In this document: positions 1-13,495 of the stretch, one piece after another
How the letters are laid out: the number at the start of each line of letters is the position of its first letter
How positions within the stretch are numbered: the first letter of the stretch is position 1
Source of the DNA: Lanius collurio
Taxonomy: Eukaryota; Chordata; Aves; Passeriformes; Laniidae
Length of the DNA: 64,000 nt
Direction: 5' to 3'
NCBI GenBank assembly: GCA_020086605.1
Contig: JACBWW010000016.1
Location: 5,254,174-5,318,173 of the forward strand
Program-made: the position numbers and the translations under genes
The notes under the pieces: generated by a model
What the model was told of the DNA's origin: nothing
What the model saw: the letters and a program-made list of their open reading frames with translations, nothing else
Databases searched by the model: none

Positions 1-67
1 TATTGTTTAATGTGAGCAGGTTACAAATCAAACGACCTCTTAGTTATAGTTTTTCTGGCTACACCTT

Positions 68-96
68 GGGACGTGGTGGGGAGGGAGGGCGCCGGG
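68..96 (+). other. G-quadruplex motif
   Basis: Five G-runs of at least three G occur at 68-70, 78-81, 83-85, 87-89 and 94-96. The last four have loops of 1, 1 and 4 nt, which meets the canonical G-quadruplex pattern. It sits inside the CpG-rich patch. Confidence 0.6.
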
Positions 97-190
97 CCAG
101 CGCGGCCGAGGAGCGGAGCCCGCCCGGGGCGGCGAAGGCAGAGCAGGGGCTGTGGGAAGCGGCGGGGGAAGCCCTGGTAGCGCCAGTCAG
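70..190. promoter_or_regulatory. CpG-rich patch at the left edge, possible shore of the VAV3 5' CpG island
   Basis: About 14 CpG dinucleotides fall within roughly 120 nt of GC-rich sequence (gcgcc, gcgcggccg, cggcg and similar), followed abruptly by ordinary AT-rich intron. This is what the downstream edge of a promoter CpG island, or a short intronic CpG islet, looks like. The actual promoter and exon 1 are not visible. The open frame that crosses it does not resemble Vav exon 1. Confidence 0.45.
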
Positions 191-3100
191 CTGCTCTTCC
201 CAGCTTTTTGTGACTTACGGAGTTGAATGGTGAAGACTGATTAGTAATGAGAAATCGTGTTCTTGGTAGCTGGTTGCTTGTGTAGTACTCCTTTTTTTCC
301 CCCTTTTTTTAAAATTCTGGCCCTTTTATTTTTGTCTTTTTAGTTGATATTTGGAATCATTATTTAATACCCAAGTGTAATTCCTAATTCAGCCCTGTTT
401 TAAATGCGATTTTTAGTTTGGACTAATGCCTTTTTACTGTGACTCATAAAGTTGGTTTCAGATATCGAGATAAGATTATATTAATAATTCAAGAAGAGAC
501 TATATATACTTGACTTCCTGTCACTGCTTCATGCACACCTATGCCTCGGTCGAGATGGTGGCAGCCAAGCAGATGCTGTCTGGAAGGAAATTAGCTTCCG
601 AGCCTGCCATGTGTTTTAAAACATTGAGAAACAGATACACTGTAACATTTCAGTGTTATGGTTCTCTTTTTGATTTATACTAATATTGCTATTGCTGTTC
701 ACGTTTAGCACACTGGCAAAAAAGCAATAGTAGTGAATTATACTACTTTGTCCATATCTTTGTCGATGTTTGCTTACAAACCCAGTTATTTTATTTCTTA
801 TTCATTCTTTCTTTTAGCAGCTATGTCTTACTACTGGGGCAGCATTTTCTGGAAGCTCAGAGTGCAAAAAGGGAAAATGTAGTTCTTCGGCTAGTCAGAG
901 TCAAAGCTCTGAGACTCTTGCAGTAGATATGAATGGTATAAGGGCTATCTCAGTGTACTTGAGAGCTCAAGTGCCTGCTTGAATGACATATGCAGAGGCA
1001 GTACTTAGTCGAGTGATGGAGCTGCACAAAGGGTGGGCTCTGAGTGGAAGAAATCCAGTTCAGTTTTTTCTCTGTACCATTACAACTTGTGAGTTTTGGC
1101 TCTTGCTAAACCAGAGCCTTGGTTTATATTTGTTTTTTTTTTTTAAATGAACTAGAAAGGTGTTGTCATGATGTTACACAGTGTTTTTGAGAAGGCTAAC
1201 TCATTGCATCAACTTGAATTCTAGATTAAGGTTGATTATCTGGACCACTATTACTTTATTTTATTTTTGCTGAATTAAAACCATGGTGGTCTTCTTCTGT
1301 CTACTAAGTATCAAATTATTAACTAAGTATCAAAATGCTTTGTTCTCTTCTTTGTTAGAGCAGGTTTGGGAATCAAGATTAAAACTTATTTCTTTAAGTG
1401 TGTTTGAACTATGGATTATAATTGTAGATCTTGGATTATTTGCAGCAATCGTCTCTGTTTCCTGTATGCCTGAGGACCTGCATTACACAGTGCTGCAAAC
1501 TGTACTCTTCAGTGGTGCATTTCTCTGCCCTACACTAATTTTACCTTTTAAACAAAAGGAACTGTTGCTGGATCAAAATCTATGATGGATAACTCCACAT
1601 AGTGTTAAATTTACTGGGAACATTACATTTGTGTTCTGTGAGTTCAAGATTCAGTGATCTTAGTGAGGTTCTGTGGGGTTTTTGAAAAGCATTTGGAGGA
1701 CACCCTTTCTGCTGGAAATGATCCCTCAAGTGAAAATTTCAGAAATCATTGAAATTCTGCTAGTTGCTTGTAGTTTGTGGCTGAGACTGTAAAAAACTTA
1801 CAGTAATAAGTTTTGGAGAAGTCTTGCTGGCATGAAGATTATCCAGTTGGTGAGATCTGCTTGGATTTGGGCCCTAAATTGAGTTTTGTCATAATGGTAC
1901 TTGCCAGTAAACTAATACTGCATCTCAGACGATTTGCATCATCAAGTTGCTTTATCATAGGATCTTGAGGTCTTGTAGAAACACAAGCTAGCTCACCTGT
2001 TCCTTGTGGGATAATGAGTTACAGGCACTGGAGGCAGAGCAGAGTTGGCTTTAGGATGAAAATCTTCTTGGCCACTGACTACAGAGTTTGTTTGAAAATG
2101 CTGCTTTGTCTGTACTGCCTAGCTGACCTGTTTGAACTTCATATGGCCCTTATCCCTCATCTTCTAGAACTGAGCTGGAGCTCCTCTATTCCTTGATCTG
2201 ATGTTATTTTCTTCCACTAAGTCTTAGATTGGGTCAGGGGATTATTACTGCACAAGTTTTGATCAATACAGAGACTGGGAAGGATGGATGAAGGCTTCAT
2301 GAAAGGGCCTCATTAAGGTCAGACTATTTGATTTTGGCTATGTCTCTTACTGCAGTAGATGCTTCAGGCCTCTCTCTATGAACCAAGTTTTCATGTCTTG
2401 GGGGATAGTTACAAATGCATCAGCTCCAAAGAACAGCAAAGTGAGAGGTGGTGCCTCTGGCAGACCTGGGAGTAGGTGTCAGTCCTGTGGCATAAGTATC
2501 AAGTCTTCTCCGTTTCGTTACATATTTATTTTTTCAGAATAAATGTGGCAGCTCACACATCAGTGATGCTCATCAGCTCTGCTCGGTAGTCCTTGGTACC
2601 CCCTCATAAGCAATATTAAAAGTGCAGAGGGATTGGGACTGATGCTGCTTTTTGGTGGAGCCTAATTCAAACAGGAGCACTGTTGATTTGCTGGGGCAGG
2701 AGTAGAAACTGAGATTGATGCTCAGCATTGCAACACAAATGTGCTTGACCAAATGGCTGTGGGGGGTGTGTTCTCTTTTATGGGTTGGCTAGCATGGGAA
2801 CCACATGCCTTTGTCCCATCACCAGCCATGCACCTTGTGTCACATCTGTTTCCAAGAGTGGGCTGTTGTACACATTTGAGATCTGTGGATTCTCCCCCTT
2901 TTCCTTTTTGGAGGTAATGCCTGTGCAAGAGAAATGTCTCAGTGGCTTTAGGCTGCAAAACATTGGGGTTTGAACCTTTTTGAATGCTATCTGTTTTCAT
3001 CTATGTTACTGTATGTTTATGAACAGATGTATATTTGGTTAGTGGAAGTTGTGCTATGAAGAGCAGAAGCTGATTCAGTTACACCTTACAGAAAGTGAAC

Positions 3101-6100
3101 CTCAGATGTTAAAGGTATAAACCTTGCATATATAAAGGCTAAGCAGCACTGAGCCTTCCTCTTCCGGAGTGCCAGCTCAGTGCTGCCTGGCTCCTGTCTG
3201 AGAAGCTGGTGTGCCTTGGTGTGAGGTCCCCTGTGAAAAATTACACATGGGCTTTGTGTGAGATTGGAAATTCAGGTTCAGGGACATGCATGTCCAGGTT
3301 TGGTTTGGTTTTTTTTCACTTTGAACAGAACAGAAAAATGTTGGCTCTATTAAGAGCTCTTGTGTCAAGGCTGAAACTTTGCTGTTTGAACTCCCACGAG
3401 CTAACAACTTGAGTTATTCAGTCTGTGTGTGTGCCATCAGAAAAGGAAATTTAAGAGATGGATCAAGTAATACCTTTTGGCCTTTAACTGTAGAGGAGCC
3501 TGTCTGATTCAGTTAATGTTTTGGAAGTGATCTTATTGCAGGCACCAAACACTTAAACCCCATAGCTGCTGGGAATGGAGCTAGCAGAGGGAGTGTGCTA
3601 AATGAATAAGGGAGGTGTGTTGCAGGGCTTCCCCTGAAGTGGAGCATCAGTCCCTGGTGACAGTGGGAGCATGGAGCACTGAAGCTCAGTGGCTGTGTCT
3701 TCAGGGCTGTTCTCTGTAGTCATTCATTTGCCTCAGATGCTGCCTCTTGACTAATGTAGCTGGTAAAAGTAATAAAAATAGAAGTGATTCATAACAGAAA
3801 GTATTAATCCTAATGTTTAATCATAATCAGACAAGAACTTAAGTAATTTGTCACCAGAAATGTAAAACCTAAACCAATGGATTATGATGGATTTGCAGAA
3901 GATGTCATCTGTTTAGTGCTTATCTTTTGTCTTTAATACTTTGCAAACTAGTTTTGAAATGGTTTTTGCAAGGCATTTAGTTAACTTGTGAGAGATTGCT
4001 AAACAGGAAAACAGCACTTAATGCAATACTGGCATGGGAGTTTACCTAAAGGGGATGTTGACACAGATTAAATATTAAAAATAACTATTTCCTATTATTC
4101 TAATAAAAATAAACAAAATAACCCTCACTTAGTATTAGAAGTTCAAATATTTTCTAATTTTAGGGAGTTACTTTTTTTGGTGTGACCATGTCGTCCAAAG
4201 GAAGTTGGTTATCTTTGTCATCCATGTCATATTTTGGTGTGGTGACAGAGCTTTTATACAGGAGTTTATTTTTCTTGGTTACAGTGGTAGCAGGTAGTCT
4301 CAGGATGTGGTTGTGCTGAATGAGACATACCTCTCTGTTTCCTCTGATCCTGCCTTTAGTGTGAAGCTTCCCCATTCCCCCCAGCTGACAACCCCCATTT
4401 CCTGTCCCAAGTGTGCATCCCCCCCTGTAAGCTCCTCCCAGGTGGATATGCTGGGTTTTTTTATGTTAGGTGCTAGGAAGTACCACAAGGATACATTTAG
4501 ATTAATACAGTTTTTCTGAAACTGTAAAACTTCTTGGGCTTGAACAAGAGTTTAAACTGGTTCAGTTGTAGTCAGCGTAGAAGCAAGAGATGTATTTAAC
4601 TGCCCCCTATTTTTCTTGAATTCTTTGAATCTTACTGTATATTCACATACATTTAAAAGAATTCAGTTTTCAAATGTTTTCAATCTCTTTGCTTACTTGC
4701 TGGTACTTTGGTCCACTTAACATCTTTACCACATTGATTTCCATGATTGATTTAAATGAAAACTATATTGGCCATAAGAGACATTATCCAGAAAAGGCAT
4801 ATTTATCCATGCATATGTTGTGTGTACATATGCATATCTTATATGTGTTGGACTTAATAAAATATTTTGAACAAATATTTGTTCAAAGCAAAACCTTAAT
4901 ATGACCTCTCTTTTGTTCTAAGAAAAGACTGATGAAAAAGTGACCTGGCTTTTCTAGGTAATTCTTCCTACCTTAAGAAGATAAAGAAAATAGCTGTTGA
5001 AAACTGATGTAATGGTATTAATTGACTCACATTGATTCTTTTTCATTGCAGGGAGGAGGAAAAACTGCAGTTGTAGTCTAGGGTAAAGCTTGCTTTACAT
5101 GTTATGTTTATTATACAGTTATTAAATGCAGCATATGCATCTTACCAAGAGGTGTCTCAAATGTTCCATTTGCACAAAATTTTGGTGTGCTGGCAACTAT
5201 GTAATGCATTAACAGAAAAAAACATTGTGCTGGTTTCTCACAGAGTCTGTAGCACATGCCAGCAGTGGATAATATAAATTAATGTCTGTGTATGGCATGC
5301 TGCTGTGTCATGTGGGAAAAGCCAAGATTTTTTTCTGAGCTTTGTCTGACAAAGGTGGGAGACCTGTGATAGTGGCAAGTTGAAGGACTGCTTATGAAAA
5401 GAAACAAATCAAATGGGTTAAAGGAGAGATATAAGATAGATATCTAAGAAGTAGGGGGAAATAAGGGAAACAAAATGAACTAGAATGGTCAGAAGAGGTT
5501 GGGAAGCTGGTTTGAAAAGGGTATCAGCAAGGAAGACACTTAAGAATTTTGATATTTATTGCAAGATAAGTACAGAAACTCAGTCTTGGATATGCTGCAT
5601 TTTTCTTGACTGATAATGGGTAGTGGCTTTGTCATTGCTGGCATGCCAGTCCCTAACGTGCTGCCTTAGGCCTGTGAGCTGCAGGAGGTTATTTGCCAGG
5701 CTGCAGCACTGCACATCAGGCTGGGTTAGCAAAAAACATCAGTACAGTTTGTGCATTAGGGAGATTGAGGATCTTGGATTTCTCACATGCATCTCTTTCC
5801 TCTCTCCTTTGAAGGTCAAAAGAGTTGATGAAATCATAGTTGTAAAGAAATAGAGGGTAAGGAGAGAAAGGGCTGCAAGGTGAGAGAGAGGCAAGGCAGC
5901 TGCCAGGGGTGAGGGGCAGATCCCACAGGGAGTGTGGTGGTGCATCCATCCTGGCCATGCCAGGAGGGACCTGGTGTTCCTAGCCCTGGCCTAGCTGAGC
6001 CTGGGTTTCACTGATGGGTGTTGGGGAGGAGGGTTAACTGGCAGCAGCAGCTAGCAGGCTGCTGAGAGCCATGGGCAGGAAGGACGTGCAGAGAACAGTT

Positions 6101-9100
6101 TTGATATTGGTGAAATAGAGGAGACCCTTCTGCTGAAGTCGCGTTGGCTCCCTGAGCAGCAGCTGAGCCAGAGGGGAATAGGACAAGTGCCTGTGGCTGC
6201 AGAGGGAAGCCACTGGGGTGTGCTCCCCTCTCTGTGCTGCTGCATGCCAGGAGAGAGGGCAGCTTCTGTCCAGCCCCGAGTGTGTCACTGCCTGGAGCAG
6301 GCAGGGAAGTCCTGGCTTGTGCACTGCATTGCATGGGCATCTGAGTACAGAGGAATAAGTATTGTTTTATTAGATCACTGACAGTTTTAGCTTCTTTAAG
6401 TTTTACTTGATATAGAGGTGTCAGTTTTTGAACTTGTTCCCCCAATACCAAAATGTAGTTCTTTGTAGACCAAAGTACTGGTAGAACCTGTAGTTCTTTG
6501 AAGAACAAATTGAACAAAATCACCCATCAAAAACCTTTGATTTTTTTGTTTTCCGTTCTGTTGCTGTGAAACAGCATTGCAGTACTTCCATCTCATTCCA
6601 TAATACTTCATAGGGATGTTTTCTACTACCTTACATTGTATTACTTCAGTATTTCAGAAATTTTGTTTCACAGAGAAATATGAATTGATGTCCAGTTTAT
6701 TAAATGGCTATTAATTTCTTCCCCTGCAATTTTTAGCGTTCTTGGCATCATCTGAAGCTACCTTTTCTTTCCTCTTATTTTGCTTTGACAAGTCATGTTT
6801 AAGACTTGAGGCATTGTGAAATATCAGCTGTTTGCTAAGACTTATGATGTGTAAAATGCAATCTAAACTAAGGCTTTGAATTTTTGTATTTAAGAGAAAG
6901 ATGCTCTGTCAAAGCTCAATGAATTCTGTTGGCTTCAGTTCACCACACTGTCAAGTGAGAACATATCTTTTGGAAAAATATTGGTCGATGACCCTTTCTG
7001 TCATCCTATACTAAACGTCAATAGTGAATGTCTTGGTAACATGAAACACTGAAGGACTGTTAGTAGCATATTTGTTTGTTTATTCCAAACACGAAACATT
7101 AGATGCAAATTGCATACTATAGAGGTATTGCAACAATTTGTATAAAAGCCACTCATGTACTATTTAAAATGCTCTTGCAGACCTACAGGTATGGTTCAGT
7201 TGTCTTATATTGCAATCAAAAATATTTTTGGCCTTTACTTTCATTCAGAATTTTATTTCAGAATCGGTCAATAAGTATTCAGTTAATCTGTCAGTACTTA
7301 TTTTTTTGCTCATTCTATCCGTGAAACTTATTTTGAATCACATAGGCACTATAGTATGATTGCCTTGCAGAAAAAAAAAGAAAAAGATGTTGCTATAATC
7401 AAATATTTTCTGAAAAAAAAACCCAACCAACCCAAATCAAAAGCTCCCAACAAACCAAGGCATTTTTAAAAGCATATTTTTAACTGGTAAAGCTTAGCAG
7501 AACAAGATTGTCTGTATTTCCAAAATCCTTCGTTATGCCCTTTAATCCTTGGCATGGTCAAATTTGCCCAGTTGTTTCTGATTTCTATTATGGTATGTGC
7601 TGTATAATCTATACTTAGGGTATTTTTTACCATTGCTTGTTCCTTCGTTCACACTGTTTCTACATGAAAAGAAGCCTGACGGTCAACTAAAATGGAGTGA
7701 TTAGAACTTGGCCCTTAAAAATGTTAATTTTCACAGCAGTCCCCCTTCACTGTTGTGTAGGAAATTTGGTGCATTAAATGAATGTGTTATTTTGCTTGCA
7801 CACACTCTAAACTTCAGATACTGTAACACTTTCAGCATCATCATAGCTTGAGTAATTCCTTGTGTTCTTTCTGCTTGAATGTTAGCAGTGAAGATTTTAA
7901 TTAGACTCATGTGCTGCAGTGATTGACTTCAAATTCCCATCAACTACTGCCTCATGTGGCAGTGATGCCTTATATCAGCTGATAAAAGGCCATGATGGCC
8001 ATGGAATTTTTCCCTCTGAATTGCTCAGGATCTCTGAATAAGTATGTCTGATTCCAGTGCAGGGAAGGTTCAAGGTAGATGGAGGCCCACACCTTCTCTG
8101 CACTAATATCCCCTCAGATTTTAGGTGTCTCTGGGTGGAAGTATGGTGATGACAGTGCTACCATGTGAATTGTAACTTGAACACTCATTAATCCTACCTA
8201 CTTACCTCTGCAGGGTTTAGATCAAGCTTTGAATTTCTTTTACCTGGAAAATAAGTCGAGTGTAGGAAACACCAGTGAGAATGTTCAAACTGTTGCTATT
8301 GCCTGAAGCATCTTTAACTCTCAAAACAGAGTGTGACTCCCCCAAGTGCCCTTGCAGGCTGCTGCCTTTGGGCTTAGGTCAGTTGATGTGTGGTTGGTTG
8401 AAAAGAGATTACTGCTAAGGTTTTAAATCCTAACTTGCATTGAGGCAGCTGTTTTGAAAACCTCTTCGTGCTACTTTGTGGCTCAAGTTTTGCATTTCAC
8501 AGTAGTACCAGTGTTGTGAAATTGTGTGTGGAAATACTAAGGTTTCACTTTCTCTTGATGGTTTATCCTCCGTTTATGTGCACAAAGCAATGCAGGGTAT
8601 CAGGTCGGATCACATACTTTTCTGAATTGGCAAGTGCTTATTTGTAAATATTGTTGAAAATTCCTGCTGAACTTTGATTTCCCAGTTTCCTTTTCTCTCT
8701 CTTTGTGTATATCTCACTTAGCTTTTTGGATGCTTGATGTGAAGTAACAATTTTGGGGCCATACCCCAGAGGGTTTGTTTGGGATGTGTATGTATCCCCC
8801 TCTTAGCATTGTTTGGTTTGACTTAATTCTTAAAGCATTTTTAAAAGTGCAGAATATGTTAAAATCTTAAGTGGTCTTTAACAGGTGTGTAATGTCCTGA
8901 GGTTTAATGGGAGTCTTAAGTGAGTTAACTTGAGCCGTTTTGTTTTGATTTCTGCCTGTCCTGATCTTTTTCTCCACCACAGAGAGGACAGTGCACATTT
9001 ACCCACCACTGTGCCTTGATGTTAATCACTACAGGTAGTCATGAGAAAGTTATTCAGGCTCTGTGTTCATTCAGTTTGCATTTGTGGTTGACTGCACTGA

Positions 9101-10735
9101 ATATGGTGATGGATCTTCTCCATGAATTGTGCTGAAGCCGCTGGTTTCACTGCAAGTATGCTGAACAGATGGCACTCTTTGTAAAAGCTGAGGTTTAACT
9201 CCCCAGTTGTTCTCAGTGATGCCTTCCAGCAATATTGTTTAGAAGGACTGTGCCTCAGTAAGTGCTGGTAGTTACTGATACATTGTGCTGCTGCAGGTTT
9301 TATGAAGCTTTATGGAAGTGAGTCCTGTAATCCTATTGGAATGCCTCTATAGTTGTGTCATAGCACTATAATTTTCCCTTTCTGCTGAAGGCTCTGGTGG
9401 AATGATTAGCTGAGATGAAATGCTTTGCTGCCTGGGCCATTTGCCTGCTAATGCCGAGGGTGATGGCAGAGTGTGGATGCAGAGATAGCTGAGCCGTGCT
9501 GGGTACCGGCTGGGCTGCGCTTCCCGAGTAGCTCCTGAGCAGCACACTGGAGCATATTTCAAATCTGTGTGTCTCCCTAGCTATAATTGCTCAGATTCAT
9601 AGACCTCTGGGGAATCTACTTAATTTAAACTATCTGCTTTCTCTTTTCTGAGCACGTAGGTTTTTGTAGCTTGGAAGCCCCACAGTGCATCACATTATTT
9701 CAAGAGCATGAGCTCTAGCAATATTAATGTAATGTGAATTATTCTCTAGTGTTAAAAATACCTCATATGAAGTAAAAAAACCCAGATAATTTTAAAAAAA
9801 GAAACTATAAGATATTTGCCATGAACAGTAAGAGAAACATAAGAAAACATCTATTAAAAAAGTCCTCAAACGAGAGGGGGGAATGTGTTTTGTAACACTG
9901 TCTCTTAGCACACCTCACTAGGAAGAGGCCTGAGGGGTGGCTGTTTCCATCAGTAGTATTACAGTAATTGTGAGTTCATGTGGCCTCTGCTTGGCAGCAA
10001 AAAAGCCTGAGATGTTCTTTTTTGGGGCAAAATCGCTGTCTTGGTGGGGTTTCTCTGTGTAGGTCTTCTAAAGGTAGCTGTCATATTAAGGACTTATTCT
10101 TTCTGGCTTAGAACTTGTGTCCATTTCCATGTGATGGCATGGCTTTTTGAGTCTTAAAAATGTATGTTCAAATTTGTGACCCAAAATACATTTTGCTAAA
10201 TGTTTAGGTTTGGAAATAACTCCTAAGTGATGTATCTTTTAATTCCAGTGAGGAATGAGTGATTTCATCTAATGCTGTATCTAATCTAAAATTTGTGGTG
10301 AAGCAGTTCAGCAGGGAAATTAGCCCTCAAAGTGTTTTGCAGGAATGCCATTCTTGGGAGATGTTCTTAAAACTATTTGGAGAAGAAATGTGGTAGTATT
10401 CAGCTTTTCCTGTTTTGTGCTGAAGAGTATTAGAGTTTGACCTCAAAACCAGTGTTTCAATAAAGTCATGTTAAAGTTTAATGATCTTAAAATAACTTTC
10501 ATCTTGATTTGAAAGAGCAGCAGAATTTAAAATGTTAGGGTTTCTGAAGACTATTTCATTTTCCTGACAGGTCTGCTAGTGACAACCTTTTTTCAGTCTT
10601 CCCTGTTTCTTGTATTTTTTTACCCTGATTCACCTAGGTGAGTCTTGATCTCACCTACCAGAAACCCAGACTGCTCTGTGATTAGTAAGAAGTACTGCTG
10701 TGACAGGTCTGGGTTTTTTTTATTATTATAATTTC

Positions 10736-11002
10736 CCTTCCCTGCCCCCCCCATCCTTCCTTATTTATAATTCTCACTCATTTTGACTCATCTGTTCTGC
10801 AGTTTGTTTGTGCTTCTGCTCTCTCAAACTGGTCTGTGTTACTTTCACCTTCTGCATTTGCCTTCCCCTCCCACTTGTATTTTCTTCTCCTGCCAGTGCA
10901 TCTGTTTCCTCTTTGCCTTCTTTCCTGATGCTCTTTCTTCCTTTCAACTGCTTCCACTGCCCTGTTGTCTTCCCTGTTCCTGTTGGCTTCATCCCTCTGC
11001 AG
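10736..11002 (+). other. Pyrimidine-rich tract ending in an acceptor-like AG
   Basis: About 265 nt of mostly C and T on the + strand (several ttcctt/ccctcc blocks and an uninterrupted C8) ends with ctctgcag at 10995-11002. It is followed by a segment with unusually many CpGs for this intron (11020-11110). The tract resembles an extended 3' splice-site context, but no family exon is missing at this point. Confidence 0.5.
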
Positions 11003-12324
11003 ATTGTGTCAAGTCTGTTTCCGACATGGATAAGAGCGCGTCTCCTCCGGAAGCTGCAGGGATGAGTGTGTTGGACATGAAGGCTCTGATGGAAGTTACG
11101 CTTTTAGGACCAGTGAAAATGGGATTCAAGGGACCAGACAGTGCTTGACCAGAAATCTCATGTTGGGCTTTTAAACTGCTTTTCAGTGACTACTTCTAGT
11201 AAATGGGTAAAAGTAAACTTTTACCCGTTATTTCAAAAATTTCTGCCACCTCCCTGTTGCAGTCAGAGGTTTGCAACCTATGTAAGGGTGTCCCCAAAAC
11301 TGTTTTGCTGCTTTGTTCTAGGTGATGGAGCAGATCACTCTAGTGGAGTGATGAGGATAAAAGCTAGTGCTGGCAGCCTGCAGGGTGAATCAGACTGGAA
11401 ACTTGCTCTTTTCAAAGGCAGCATTACTTGATTCCTGCCCTTTCCACCAACCTTTGGGGGTTTGTGCCACCATGCCAATGCTTAAGCAATATTATTCTGT
11501 GGCTGTGTCCTGATGGATCAGGTGGGGATGGGAATGATAGTTATTTTTAACCACTTCTCAGATTGATTTTCAATGTTGCTTGCAAGGCACAAATAGCCAG
11601 TCCTGCCAGCCAGCGTGTTCATCCTGCTTATCCTTTGTGTGGGACATCAAGCTCAGTGGTTTCTGTATCTTTTTCCAGTGAACTCCCCTCCCTTTTCAGA
11701 GGCTGGTAGACATGATAATTTTGTTTCTGCTTCCTAGACTGGAGGTGAGAAGACCATTAACACTCCAAGTGAAACAACTGCTGCACTGAGCATCTGTATT
11801 GTGAGATACAAGCGCTCTCTACACGGTGGTGTCACTGAGGGCTTACCTTGATAGCAAATGGTTTGTTTCTTCAGGTTTCTGCAGTTTTGCTTGCTTGTTC
11901 TCTGTGGATGGACACAGCCTTCATAGGCCTGGTATAACTCATAGAAGTTGCAGGCACAGAAGGGGGATGATGCCCGGCTGGTTATTCCATTGAAGTGGAT
12001 GTGCTGTCAGTGAAAGCTCAGGAAGGCCAAGGCATTAGTGACTGTTCTGTAAATGTGCACCTTTTGTCTTGGTTTGTTCACATTATTTCTCTGCTTGAGG
12101 CTGAAGCAGTTCGTTATTACCATTTGTGAGGTTTTTTTTTAAGGTTCTTATGGGACTAAATGAAAATTTTTTCATGCAGTTTCTCAGTTTAATGGAGAAC
12201 ATGCATCTGAAGAATAATTATTGAGATGCTCATCCCTTTATGCTAGCTGATGTTATGGTTTCATGTTATTTGAAGTACTAGAACAGCTTTAAAGTACTTG
12301 TTTCATGCTGAGGTACTGATGAGA

Positions 12325-12404
12325 CTTAATCCAGGTCAATGGTTTTTTTACTTTAGTATTGGATCTTAATCCAGGTCAGTGATTTTTTTACTTTGATATT
12401 GGAC
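12325..12404 (+). repeat. Tandem duplication, 40-bp unit, two copies
   Basis: Units 12325-12364 and 12365-12404 both begin cttaatccaggtca and share a T7 block followed by actttg/a and ttggat/c. They differ at about five of 40 positions, so the duplication is not recent. Confidence 0.85.
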
Positions 12405-13421
12405 CTTTCATAACTTGTGAATAATTTGCCTCAGATACCCTTTCAGAACTGAAATATGCTGCTGTGAGGAAGTGGCTTTTGCTTAGTTTTCCTCATGAAA
12501 GTTCTCATTGTAATGTCTAGCCTGCTCTTTTATGCTTCCTTTAACTTTATTCACTGTTTATAATTGCAAGAATGATTTTTAACTAGGGAAATTCCTTTTA
12601 AATTTTTTTCTACTCTAGTCATATTCTTTTCCAACCATTATAATTTCTCTGTATTTACTTATCAATTTTTAGTGTCTCAGGTGGAAAATAAACTAGAGAT
12701 CTTGAGTGGCTACAGATTTCACTGAAGTGACACATGATGGCCAAATAATTTGTATATGGTGAGTTTTTTCTCCCCCTCAACTGGCTTTGAAATGGGTATG
12801 CTTCTTTTTTTTTTAAAACAAAAACTTTAAAGTTTTCACAACAGTAGTCATTGACAAAAATAAGTGATTTCCATATTGTTTGTTAGGAGGTCCTTGGATT
12901 TCCTATATATGTTCTTCAGTGTCCTCTATTGCATACAAGAAATGACCACATTTAGCAGACATTAACTTGACTTGTTTTGACAGATAAGAAAATGGGACAA
13001 TTTACTTTTTGTCAGTTCTCTGCAGCTGTCAAAAAAATTAATTAGAAATACCCTTGAGTGGCAAGACATACTGATATTGAAAAGGGAATGTCATTTTAAC
13101 CGATTTATTGCTCTCCTTGCCATCCCTAGAGAGTAATTTTCTCTTTAAATTACAGGGAGCAGAGAGCAAACTTGAGGTTGTGTTGTTTACTGATGGCAGG
13201 CTGTACAGGTAACAGGCTTTAGCAGATGTGTGGACACCTCCTGTCTCCTGCAGTGTCACTGCTGCCCCTTTCTGCCCGGAGGACTCGAAGCCGGTGGGAA
13301 GACTGGAGCTGAGAGGCCGTGGGAGACTTCCCAGCAATTTGTATGGAGGTGTTTGTGTCCTGATGGGGTGGCCTCTTGCTGGTAGCAGATTGACAAAACT
13401 TGACAGATTTTGGTAGACCCG

Positions 13422-13495
13422 TGAGTCATGTTCAGAGGATCAGTTCAGTCAGTTGTTTGTGGCACAGCTGTTTTCAGCTGCGGAACAATGAGTCA
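13422..13495. promoter_or_regulatory. Paired AP-1 sites flanking two CAGCTG E-boxes (candidate enhancer)
   Basis: Consensus AP-1 motifs TGAGTCA occur at 13422-13428 and 13489-13495. Between them, CAGCTG E-boxes lie at 13465-13470 and 13475-13480, ten bases apart. A locally CpG-enriched stretch precedes the cluster (13270-13325). The motifs are seen directly. Enhancer activity is inferred from their clustering only. Confidence 0.35.

Noticed and set aside
3..233. Open frame at the left edge as a candidate VAV3 exon 1
   Set aside because: It lacks the family N-terminus (M-E-P-W...) and CH-domain motifs, and there is no donor that would join exon 2 after the expected M-S-Q.
6008..6523. The longest open frame in the window (171 codons, minus strand)
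   Set aside because: There is no recognisable domain, the composition is low-complexity (Ser, Ala, Gln and Leu rich), other open frames overlap it on both strands, and no promoter or splice context supports it. Its length is compatible with chance.
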